The position numbers and the translations under genes were made by a program. Shown here in pieces: positions 32,891-42,400 of a DNA stretch of 64,000 nucleotides; within the stretch, counting starts at the first letter, position 1; every line of letters begins with the position of its first letter. The DNA is from JAHCHG01 sp965214585 (GTDB lineage Bacteria > Acidobacteriota > Blastocatellia > Pyrinomonadales > Pyrinomonadaceae). The stretch spans positions 4,092,001-4,156,000 of the forward strand of contig OZ243957.1 of assembly GCA_965214585.1 (NCBI GenBank), written 5' to 3'. The notes below the pieces were generated by a model. That model saw only the letters and a list, made by a program, of their open reading frames with translations, was not told the DNA's origin and ran no database searches.

Positions 32891-33152
32891 TTTTTTGCCA
32901 GCACCTCTTTGATTACGTCAATCTCCAGATCACGTTCGGCAAGCAGTTTTTTCAAACGGGCATTATCCTGCTGCAACTGCCGGTATTGCCGCATTTCATT
33001 AACTTTCATCGCGGGCGAAACGGTTGCGCCATTTATAAAATGTTCCTTCGCTGACGCGCCTTTTGGCGGCAGTATTCTTTGACTGTTTTTCCGCTTGCCT
33101 CAAAGCCCCGCAGAATGCTCACGATCTGCTCATCCGTAAAAGTTTTCTTCAT
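32884..33152 (-). pseudogene. IS3-family orfA, frameshifted, copy 1
   Basis: Starts 'MKKTFTDEQIVSILRGFEAS', the HTH_8 part of OrfA, but the sequence continues in two other frames: 'VSEGTFYKWRNRFA' after one shift and 'MKVNEMRQYRQLQQDNARLK' after another, ending in the usual leucine-zipper tail and 'EVLAKKW'. Both shifts are also in copy 2, so they predate the duplication. Confidence 0.8.
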
Positions 33153-33335
33153 TTCAAAAATCTCCTGTTTTCATTTTAGTAGATTCTCGCCATCAGTATG
33201 GAGTAATTTTACGGGAGCAGGTCAGATTGTTTCATCGTTATTCCAAACTGGAAATCAGTTAAGAAACCTATCGTTCGTCCCGTTCGTTTAAGACTCTGAC
33301 CAACCTAAAACAACGGCAAACCTAAAATCCTTTGC

Positions 33336-33995
33336 CTACTGTCCCAACCCCTTAATAATTTGTTCAAGCAACGGCTCGCCTAATTCCGTCCAAAGCTGAC
33401 CTTCCTCATCTCCGCCGCGCTCATATTCGGCTCGTGTGCGGCGAAACATAACGCCCTTTGTAAACAGAAAATTTCCCATTTGTATTAATCGAATGAATTC
33501 GGCATCTTCTTTTTTCGCGCCAAATAAATGCAGAACTCTTGCCAACACAAACTATTGTTGGTCTTTTCGCGCCGGAATCGGAGAGCCGAATATTTCTTTG
33601 AGCGTAGGAATGCCTTCAAAAAGTGCGGCGCAAGGAAGCCGCCGACCGGCATCGCACTCGATCAAAACAATTCGCTGGGGGTCGAACGGGGTAAGCCAAT
33701 TCGCTACTGCTTCTCATCGAACAAATCTGTCGGCGGAAATTTTCAGTCCGCTTTTATTACTATGCCCGACGATAACAACATTTTTGCAAGATTGTTCCGC
33801 CTCAAAAAATTCAGCCATAGCTTTTAAGAGTTCGGCTTCCGAGTCAGAACGGATAAAATTTATCGGATTTTGCGGAAAGAATAATTTCACATAATTTCGC
33901 AAGTCGCTTCCCAACGCGAGATTTTGTTGGTCGAGTTTATTACTGTCGCATTCCAATATAAGCAACGGCTTTCTTCGACGGTCAATTTTACTCAT
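33336..33995 (-). pseudogene. Caspase-like protein gene with two in-frame stops
   Basis: Read through, the frame from the ATG at 33995 encodes 219 codons, but TGA at 33716-33714 (codon 94) and TAG at 33554-33552 (codon 148) interrupt it, with no shift of frame. His78 in 'NVVIVGHSNKSG' and Cys114 in 'RIVLIECDAGRRLP' are placed like the His-Cys dyad of caspase/CHAT peptidases (strand-HG, strand-CDSG), and the start 'KPLLILECDSNKLDQQN' fits their first strand. It follows the DUF3800 gene by 40 bp in the same direction, as last gene of the STAND operon. Such peptidases serve as suicide effectors in several defence systems. The two stops suggest inactivation. Homology is judged by motif only. Confidence 0.65.
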
Positions 33996-34035
33996 GATTT
34001 TTAATCGGTTTTGGTGATAATACTCCAGAATCACA

Positions 34036-34824
34036 TTATTCTTCTTCGTAAACCCTTTTTTGCTCGTTGGATACGTGCACCATCTCTTCTTTTGAAAGCA
34101 GACCTATTGAGCAATCTTTGCTGCCGAAAGAAATATCCTTTTCGACAGGTGTTAGTCGTTTTATCATTTGTTCCAGCCGACAAAATCCCCATCTCGGTTC
34201 AACAGAACAATTATCCAATTTGCGCTCGAACTCTTTTTTAGATTCGTAAGCGATGATGTCGGCAATTTGCAGCGGTGCACAATCGCGCATATTACGAAAT
34301 TCCGGGGAAAGAATTTTCCCTTGAAAACGCTCCTTCAAAACATTATAAATATTATACGCTTCGCCTCTGAAATCTTTTTTGTCATCGAAAAAGGTTGCTA
34401 CGTCAACGACTGGCTGGAAGCCAATCATTTGCTCGATAATTTTCAAACATCCCATAAAGCATAAAAAATACGCATCTTTTAAAACGTGATGGTCTTGTCC
34501 TTGAAGTTCTTTCTTGAAATCCTGTAACGGTACGAAACAACCGAGCGGCATTATTCCCGCGTTTGAAATAATCTCCCACAACTTGCCGTAGATTTTTCGG
34601 CGACGAACTTCGTCGTTTTTCCAATCTTTGAAAATGCCTTGCGAGTGAGCAAACTCTCTCATATGAAAATACGCTAAATTTTCAGAACGCAGAGCGTTTT
34701 CCCACTGTTTATCAACCTTTTTCCATAATTCGGTCGCCGTGAGACAACCTGCTATTCCTAGAATTCTGGTGTTCGCGTCATTTCCGTGTCCGGTTTCGTC
34801 AAAATATACTTCCATCTTTAACAT
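34036..34824 (-). CDS. DUF3800 family protein
   Basis: A 262-residue protein with DUF3800 marks: 'EVYFDETGHGNDANTRILGI' at the N-terminus and 'CAPLQIADIIAYESKKEFER' near residue 190, giving the acidic residues of a predicted RNase H-like fold. DUF3800 genes are frequent in phage-defence islands, but their activity is mostly inferred. Length is normal and the frame intact. It lies 23 bp after the 1533-residue STAND gene and before the caspase-like pseudogene, so it is third in the operon. It could be a nuclease effector or a processing partner. Confidence 0.85.
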   Translation of the reverse strand: MLKMEVYFDETGHGNDANTRILGIAGCLTATELWKKVDKQWENALRSENLAYFHMREFAHSQGIFKDWKNDEVRRRKIYGKLWEIISNAGIMPLGCFVPLQDFKKELQGQDHHVLKDAYFLCFMGCLKIIEQMIGFQPVVDVATFFDDKKDFRGEAYNIYNVLKERFQGKILSPEFRNMRDCAPLQIADIIAYESKKEFERKLDNCSVEPRWGFCRLEQMIKRLTPVEKDISFGSKDCSIGLLSKEEMVHVSNEQKRVYEEE

Positions 34825-34847
34825 AAAATATTTTATTTGACCAAAAA

Positions 34848-37800
34848 CTAATGGCTGTCCAATTCATTCAATATCCTGAATGCGTCGCCCGTAAAAAAGC
34901 GCATTAGTTCGTCGAACAAATCAAGCACCTGAGTGCGAATTTCAGGAGAAACATAGGGCATTTTGTATATTTGCAAAACCAGCCGTATATAAAACTCGCC
35001 GTCGCGTGAAAACTTGTTATCGGCTTTTCGGTTTTTAAGAATTGTCTTGATAATCGAAAGCGACCATTCCGGTTCGAGCGTCCCGTGTTTCCATAAAAAT
35101 TCCGCCAAATCCCGTTCCGAATCGTCGGAAAATTTTGATTTCGCGTAATGTTCGGTGAAATTTTGCAAATCGTAAAATTGCGACTCGTCGGCATTGTAAA
35201 AGACGCGGCTCATTTTTCTTTTAACCTGTTCGTCAGAATCGCCGAGCATTGAAGTCAAGCCGTCAAGACACAGTTTTCTCGTTTCTTCCGATTTCAAATT
35301 ACTGGCATAAACATTGACCGCGCCGCGCCGCCAAGCTTCTTTTTTGCCCGTCCGCGCCTTGTCCGCTAATTCGGCGGCGTATTTATAAACTTCGGCATTT
35401 TCCGAAATTTGTTTATAAAGCGGAGCGAGACAGGCGAGCGTGGCGGCGTGTTCCTGCACCGACTCATACGGAGATTCCATCGCAGACTCGATGTAATCGC
35501 GCCATCTTTCAAAGTGATTCGGAGTTGTCCAATAAATAAATTCGAGCGCGTAATGCGTGAAAAGCAAAACCGGACTCCGGCGTATCAAATCTTCAAACAA
35601 CGCGATGCGCTTTTCTCCTTCTTCGTTAGACTCATACAACAATTCTTCGATGACTCCGGCTTTTAGCGCGTCAGTGCCGTTAGCAGCCGAAAATTCGAGC
35701 AACTCCCATTTTCGGCGTTTAGATTCGGCATCGTCGCGGGCATCCAAAACGCGCATCACCGTGCGAAAAACCGCTCCACGATCCGAATTTAGATAACTGA
35801 TATACGGTCCGCTATTGAGCGTGTCATATTTTTGTTTGCCCTGCTCTTTTTCCTCGCGCCGCCACCCTTCCTCGTCCTCGCCTGCCACACCGCGAGTTTT
35901 TGTTTCCAATATATCCAACAAATCGTCAGGGAAATTTTCTTTCGCCCGTTTTTCCAACGCTCTTGCCGTCGCCCGCGCAGTTTTTTCGTTTTCGAAAGCG
36001 GCGAATCGGCGAACTACTTCAAACAACTTTTCGGCTGAAGCGGCTGAATCCGCCAAACCGTTGATGAACGCCGCGATATAAGCAGGTTCGGTATTCAGCG
36101 GAGTTCTCATCGCCAGCGCGTAGAATCGTTCCGGCTGTTCCTTGGATTCTTGCGCTAAGACCGAACTTAATTGTTCCGCTCCGCCTTTCAAAAATTCTTT
36201 ATGCGTAACGCCTTTGCTGTATTTCCTGAACGCCGCGATCCAAGAGTCATCCGACATTTTTTTAATCGCTTCACCTGCAATCGGCGAGCCGACAAATCCG
36301 CTCTCGCCTAAACTCGGTCTTTCCGAAATTTTTAAATTCGGAAATTTGCGTTGCAATTCAGCGAAGTATTTTCTGCCTTCAGCGGTTAATTTTTCGGGCA
36401 AGAAACTGTGCATTAGATAAAACTGTGAGCGGAAGCGGTAATTAAGTTCGCGCAAATCACGGAAACTTCCACGCTCGGATAAGGAAAAAACGGCATCTTC
36501 AAGTTTTTTCGCTTGTTCTTCGTTTAGATACGGGACGATTGATTTGATTAGCCGCCGTGAGTCGAAAACTTCCGCCTCGCCGAGCATCAGTCGCCGGGAA
36601 TCACCGACGAGAAACCGCAAGGCTTCGTTGAAATATTCTTCCGACACTTGCTCAAAAGCGCGGGTCAGCAAACGCTGGGCAGTGTCATAACGCAGCGTCG
36701 CAAGAATTTCGACGATTTCCAAAAACGATTGCCGGTTGATTTTCGCTAAATTTACCAAAGCCTCTACGAGCGATTTTGTAATTTGCCAAGTTACGACGAA
36801 AACGCTGTAATCGAAGCCGGACTTGAGCAAATCCGAGCGAAAATAAAAACTGCCTTCGTCCGGTTCTTTCGACAGCCGGAAAACTCTTTTGAGCCACGGC
36901 AGCATTTCGCGTAAAAAATACTCCGGCTCGCTTTCGGAAATTGTTTCTAAAACCTGAATTAACGAACTCCCGTTCAAATGCTCCAAATCCGAGCGCAAAG
37001 ACATTATGCCGAACGGCTGATTTTCTTGTTTCTCGACTTCTTCGATTTCTTTGTCGAGAGCGATTCTTATCAAGCGGCAGGCAGCTTTCGCGTCGGCTTT
37101 CGCCACCAAATCAATTTCGTGAAAATCGCGCCGTTCGGCTTCCGGCATCAATTTGAATAATTCTTCAAAAAAGCCGATTGTTTCCGAATCCCAACTTGGA
37201 ACATTCAAAAAAAATCGTCTGATTCTTTTGTTCCAAATTTCGCTGCGACCCAAAAATGGGCGCACGATGCTGATGATTTCGCTTTGCGCCCGATCAAAAA
37301 CCGAAGACAAAAACGGAATCGCTTCATTGTCAATTCTCGCATCGGCATCCGATTCGAGCAGACGCACCAAACCGTATCTGAGATATGCGAACCAACCGAT
37401 GTTGCCCTGTATAAACCAGCGAAGCCTTTCGCCGTCGGCGGCGGAGTTCAAATAACGACGAGCAATCAGCCATTCTTGTTCGGTTGGCGCGGACAACGCG
37501 CCGAACCAGCGCAGAACGTGGTCGCGTAAATGAAACCGAATTTTCATCGAGTTTAGAAAACTGTTCAGTTCGCTAAGATAATCTTTTTCGTTGACTCCGC
37601 GCCAATAATTTAGGACTTGGACAATTTGCGAACGAACAAACAAACCCTGTTCACCGTTTTTTAAGGTTTCGTAAAGAGACGCGCCGCTTTCGACAAAGTT
37701 CTTGGCGTAGCAGTAATCAAAAAAAGTTTGGTGCAGCAAAGTCCAACTGTTTTTGTTCGTAATCAAAATGCCTTGACTCGCCAGCCATTGCGCCGCGTTT

Positions 37801-39449
37801 GTCAGTTCATCGTCATTGAGATCTGTGATTGATGATTTCGGAACGGAAACTTCTTGGCTTGCATCAATTCTCTCGGTTACAAGCCTTAAAACTCGCTCGC
37901 GGGCGGCAGTTTTGGGTGCGCGGAAATCGTCTTTGCAAATTAAATATCGCCAAAGTCCGACGTATAAATCCTGAAGGCTGTTCAAACCGCGCAGTTTTTC
38001 CGATATTTCGTCCGCCGTTTCTTCAATTAAAATTTCTGCCACCACGCGGGCAAACAATTCCAGATGCAAAGGCGTTTGCAAAAGCGTCTTCGTCGCCGGT
38101 TCGAGAATATCAAACCGCAAACCGAGCTGCTCGACAACAGTCTTTACCTCATCTGCGGTGAGCAAAGGCAAGCGAAAACTTTTGTTGACCGGAAGACTTG
38201 CAAGGCGCGGATCATTATTAAAATCGAACGTGCGGCAGGAGATAAGGATTTTGACGTTCGGAATCAGCCGCGCCCGCGCCGCTAGTTTGAGTAAAACGTC
38301 CAACGCCGCTTGGTCGTGCGCCAGCGAAAGCGAGAGCGCGTCAATTTGGTCAATTAGCAGAACTGTTAGCTCGTTATCTGCTAAACGAGCTAAAACGCGC
38401 TCAACGCGGTCGGGAAGTTCGAGTTTTTCCTGCAAATCACGGGCGGTTGCGATGCCGGAAAGCGTGTCGGCTTTGATCGCTAAAACAACAATTCCACAGT
38501 TTTCCAATCCCAATAAGACATCTTGGGCGACAACGGTTTTGCCCATTCCCGCTTGGTCGAGCAATACGGCAAAGTTATTTTCAAACGTCGTTTCCTGCGC
38601 CCAATCAACGATCTCGGCGGTGATTGAGCGTTCAAGATGAATGCCCATATCGCCGAAACTATTTTTATAATTTTTCAAACCCGCGCCGGAAGATGCGACT
38701 TGCGCGAGCAGTTTGTCTGTTGAAGGTTGTGCGACAATTTCAATGCCGAGTTCGCTTAACTCGATTTGCAGTTCGGCGGCGGCAAAAGTTCCTTTGCGTC
38801 TGGCTTTGCCGCCGATTCTATCGCGCAAAAGCCTGAATAATTCGCTTTGACTGCGATTGCTCGGCGGAATTCGGCGGCGAATAATGTCGCGTTCAATGTC
38901 CCCCAAAGTCCGAATTTCGATTTCGATATGCTTGAGCAAGGAAAGCAAATTTTCATCGGTTCTATCAAGTTCACCGTCAGAACCCGATTCGTTGAACAAA
39001 GTGTTTTTCAACCTTCTGACGAATTTCTTTTGCCGTTCGTTTAAACGCTCGAAAAATTCTTTAACATTTTCGCTGGTCGAAGCTCGGTTTTCGCAAATAT
39101 CTTGCAAAAGGTGAAACTCGTCCCGCACTGTTCCGGCGGCGAGCAACATTTTATCCTCGCCTTTTTTAAAATCTGTGCGTTCGAATTGATTCTTAAAATC
39201 CTGCCAGAGTTTATGCCACGCCATTTCATTTTCGCGGACGTTTTCTTTTGCTTGTATAAAAAGCCTGTGTCCATCTTCATAAGTTACAACCGTATCGTCA
39301 ACTTCTTCGGGTGCTTCGACGCGGACGGAAACGACGCGCAGACGCGGCAGCCGTTCGGCAGGATCAATCAGTTCGCCCAAATAAAGTGCCGAGATTGAAT
39401 TTTGATAATAAATACCGGATTGCGTCGTCGCTCCGCCGCGTTCTGACAT
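34848..39449 (-). CDS. Giant STAND NTPase with N-terminal Cap4/DUF4297-like nuclease region
   Basis: A 1533-residue cytoplasmic protein. Residues ~3-230 resemble the DUF4297/Cap4 dsDNA nuclease: 'GGATTQSGIYYQNSISALYL', Asp near 51 in 'EEVDDTVVTYEDG', and the Q-x-K motif in 'HRLFIQAKENV' (~66). A P-loop NTPase follows, Walker A 'LLDQAGMGKTVVAQ' near 300 and Walker B 'LTVLLIDQIDAL' near 365, then a winged-helix-like part and ~900 residues of helical repeats as sensor. This is the plan of antiviral STAND (Avs) proteins, in which target binding oligomerises the NTPase and switches on the nuclease. The start is 6 bp after the 2094-residue gene. The frame is intact. Target and exact family are unknown. 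Confidence 0.85.
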   Translation of the reverse strand: MSERGGATTQSGIYYQNSISALYLGELIDPAERLPRLRVVSVRVEAPEEVDDTVVTYEDGHRLFIQAKENVRENEMAWHKLWQDFKNQFERTDFKKGEDKMLLAAGTVRDEFHLLQDICENRASTSENVKEFFERLNERQKKFVRRLKNTLFNESGSDGELDRTDENLLSLLKHIEIEIRTLGDIERDIIRRRIPPSNRSQSELFRLLRDRIGGKARRKGTFAAAELQIELSELGIEIVAQPSTDKLLAQVASSGAGLKNYKNSFGDMGIHLERSITAEIVDWAQETTFENNFAVLLDQAGMGKTVVAQDVLLGLENCGIVVLAIKADTLSGIATARDLQEKLELPDRVERVLARLADNELTVLLIDQIDALSLSLAHDQAALDVLLKLAARARLIPNVKILISCRTFDFNNDPRLASLPVNKSFRLPLLTADEVKTVVEQLGLRFDILEPATKTLLQTPLHLELFARVVAEILIEETADEISEKLRGLNSLQDLYVGLWRYLICKDDFRAPKTAARERVLRLVTERIDASQEVSVPKSSITDLNDDELTNAAQWLASQGILITNKNSWTLLHQTFFDYCYAKNFVESGASLYETLKNGEQGLFVRSQIVQVLNYWRGVNEKDYLSELNSFLNSMKIRFHLRDHVLRWFGALSAPTEQEWLIARRYLNSAADGERLRWFIQGNIGWFAYLRYGLVRLLESDADARIDNEAIPFLSSVFDRAQSEIISIVRPFLGRSEIWNKRIRRFFLNVPSWDSETIGFFEELFKLMPEAERRDFHEIDLVAKADAKAACRLIRIALDKEIEEVEKQENQPFGIMSLRSDLEHLNGSSLIQVLETISESEPEYFLREMLPWLKRVFRLSKEPDEGSFYFRSDLLKSGFDYSVFVVTWQITKSLVEALVNLAKINRQSFLEIVEILATLRYDTAQRLLTRAFEQVSEEYFNEALRFLVGDSRRLMLGEAEVFDSRRLIKSIVPYLNEEQAKKLEDAVFSLSERGSFRDLRELNYRFRSQFYLMHSFLPEKLTAEGRKYFAELQRKFPNLKISERPSLGESGFVGSPIAGEAIKKMSDDSWIAAFRKYSKGVTHKEFLKGGAEQLSSVLAQESKEQPERFYALAMRTPLNTEPAYIAAFINGLADSAASAEKLFEVVRRFAAFENEKTARATARALEKRAKENFPDDLLDILETKTRGVAGEDEEGWRREEKEQGKQKYDTLNSGPYISYLNSDRGAVFRTVMRVLDARDDAESKRRKWELLEFSAANGTDALKAGVIEELLYESNEEGEKRIALFEDLIRRSPVLLFTHYALEFIYWTTPNHFERWRDYIESAMESPYESVQEHAATLACLAPLYKQISENAEVYKYAAELADKARTGKKEAWRRGAVNVYASNLKSEETRKLCLDGLTSMLGDSDEQVKRKMSRVFYNADESQFYDLQNFTEHYAKSKFSDDSERDLAEFLWKHGTLEPEWSLSIIKTILKNRKADNKFSRDGEFYIRLVLQIYKMPYVSPEIRTQVLDLFDELMRFFTGDAFRILNELDSH

Positions 39450-39455
39450 AAATGA

Positions 39456-42400
39456 TTAACTTCCTCCAAATGCGGATTGATTTTCTATAATTTCCCTTTC
39501 AAACACGATTGAGTTTCGATGGTCTTCATTATCAACTCCCCACTGCTGTTCAACCCTGATTTTTTGCTTTAACGGTAATTCGAAATGAATTTTTATTTCT
39601 TCAAGTGCTTGAATCGTGCCGATGACAGCCCAGCCTTCGCCGACTTCGTTGTGAAACTTCGGCGGCTGTTCCTCAATCAAACCGTCTCGCCAAAAGACAC
39701 TCCAAACCATCAATTCTCCGCTTTTATTTTCCCAACCGAAAAATTTGTCTGCAATCGGCTTCCAACCGAGCGAACGGGCAAGTTTCGGGTTAAAAGCGAC
39801 CCACTGCGTATAAGGCGAATCGGACATCCGTTCCCAATGCCAAACGACTGTCGCGTTTTCCGCATCATCGCCGCCAGATTTAAGCGGGTAATCTTCAATT
39901 TGCACGATTAGGTGGCGTGGGAAAAAGCGGTTTTCATCGTCTTCAGGCGCAAACTCTTCCGAACAAATCAAACTTTGGCGAATGACGGTCGGCGTTTCCC
40001 ATTCGAGCGTTTTAACTTTTGCAAATTCGCCGAAAATAACCGTTCCGTCTTTGGTGAAAAGACACAACTGCTCGGCAGTTTCCGCAGGCTGGCGTTCGAC
40101 GAAAGCCTTTTGCCCCCAATCGGAAATCGGAACGACGAAATCGGAGCGAGCGATTGGGCGATTAAAGAAAGTTTGCGGGTCGTAGTATTGGAGAATCCAT
40201 TTCCACTGCTCCAAGTTTTCTTCGGTCAGTAATCCGGCATCGAATAATTCGGCAACAAGATGAAAAAGCGCGTGTCGCGCAATAATAGCGTGCGGTCTGC
40301 GGTAAGTATTAGTTTTGATATTTGCTCCATTGAATAAATTTTGCATTTGCAATTCACCTAAAATACACCATTTATCCTGCTCGGCTAAACGGGCGGCAAT
40401 CCGTGCGGTGCGCTCGACGACATTGGCTATCGGCAACTTTGCTTCCGACGCAACCACTCGTAATTCCAGCAGGACAATTTTAAGTTGTTCGTATGAATCT
40501 TTTGTCTTTGGCAGAAGTTGTGCTTGAGTTTCTGGCGTTTCGGGTTTCCAAACGTCGTCAAAGTCGCGCGGCGAAGGCAAACTTAGATTGTATATCGAAG
40601 TCGAATCACCGTTTGGCTTGACGCGAAGTGAAACCGAAACGCCGATTTTCCTGAGCAGCTTTTGCCCGATAAATCTTAGCGCGAAATTTGGAGTGGCGGC
40701 AGCGAGAGACTTTAATTCTTCCTGAACTTTTTCGATGATTCGCCGATCTTTGCTGCTCGCTGCGTCCAAAATCATAATGACTGCTTCCTGCTCACGCTCG
40801 TTTCCATTATGCAAGCGGCGCACATAATTTTCCGCCGCTTCATCACCGCGCAATAGCAGTTCGAGATATACGAACTGCGCGGCATAGGCTAATATATTTA
40901 CGGGATGAGCGACGAGCGAAGAAACAAAATCATTGAGTCCATTAATTGGAGTATCTTCAATTAATGCGCTATTCTCCAACGCCTTGAGCCATTCGGAGTC
41001 AATCGTTTCGGGTTTCACCGCCGAAAAGATGTTTTGAACGTATTGTTCGACTTCCGCCCAAATTTCTTTTACAGGAATTTGCTCGGTCAGCACAGGCAGA
41101 ATCTCGACTAAATCACGCACGATGGAACTGGTGTAGCGATAATCTCCAGATAAGTCCCGAATCAAATCATCGAACGCTTTACGGCGCATCGTTTCTCCGC
41201 CGATTTCGACGAGAGTTCGATGAGCATCAATTTTTGTTCCGCCGCTCAACTGCATCGCCCAACCGCTTTGCTGCGACAAGGCGAGAGCCATTCGCGCTAA
41301 AATTTCCGCATTTTGCGCGTCGCCTAATTCAAATAAACGCTTGGCGGCGCGGTTTATAATCGGAGCAGATGCACGCGCCTTCGTGCCGGAAAAATAATCG
41401 GCAACTTCCAACACTTCAACCGGGACATTGAGCGAAGACAATAAATCTTTTATGATTTCGTCCCAATGAAAATACCCATCAGGTTCCTGCTGTATTAATT
41501 CACGCAGTCCGGCAATGTTTTGACATCTTCGCCGAACTTCCGGCGGCGTGATAGCCGTTCCGTCTTTTAATTTTAATTCGCTGTGACTCGAATGACTTTC
41601 TTCCGTTATCAAAATGTCTTCGTTCAGTCCGACTTCGGATAGAGAAATTTCTTTTTTTATCAAAGTTTCGGCGAGGTAGCGCGACCAAACCTGGCGGTTT
41701 TCCGGCAGAGCGCGGATTTCAACTTCGGCGAGAAAATCGGCTGCGAAGTTAATTGTCGCCGCTTTTCCGCTTTTCTCCGAAAGGCGCGAAACAATCAGTT
41801 CAATGATAATTTTGTCGGGACTTGCGAATGGCAACGCAAATTCCAGAAGAATGCGGATTGCTATTTCCGGCACATTTTCGGAATCCTTTAAAGCCTCCCG
41901 GAGCAATTTTTTCATAGCCTCATTAAAGTTGACGATGCCTTTTTCGACAAATCGAGAAAATAATTTGACGGCGCGACGCGGACTCCACTCGAAAGTGATT
42001 TCAAGCAAATCATATGCTGCGTCCGCTGCCGGTCCGCCGTTACGTTCAAGTTCAACAATTGCCTCCGCAAACCACGCAATTCGTTTTACTGCTTGTTCCG
42101 GTTCAAGACGGTTGACGATCCTCAACCATTCGAGCCAGTCGTTTAATTGATAATCCTTTTCGCCGGTGGACGAAGAATCAAGAAGCGTTCGCAAAAGAGT
42201 GCTTCTCGCCGCTTCCGGCTCATTGAGTTGTATCCACGCGGCGGCAAAATCCGCTGATTTCTCGATTCGGGAATACGTTTCTTCCCCGGCAATTAATTTC
42301 GTTAAGTATTCAAATTGACGAACCGCCCATTCTTTGATTACCCTGTTTTTATAAAGTGCTAACGTCGTTCGCTGAATTGTTTCAATCGCCCAAAAATGCC

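Larger units (their letters stand above)
32022..33224 (-). mobile_element. IS3-family (IS407-like) element, copy 1
   Basis: A 1203-bp element, ends TGACCTGCTCCCG and TGTCCAGCCCCCA (imperfect terminal inverted repeats), carrying orfA and orfB on the minus strand. Nearly identical to 56718-57920; I noted two base differences, one silent for the transposase and one changing Pro to Leu. It cuts an integrase gene. The four bases at its two ends do not match, so no target duplication is seen. Confidence 0.92.

Noticed and set aside
33552..33716. TGA in the caspase-like frame read as selenocysteine
   Set aside because: A second in-frame stop of another type (TAG) follows, and no SECIS-like hairpin or sel gene is visible.
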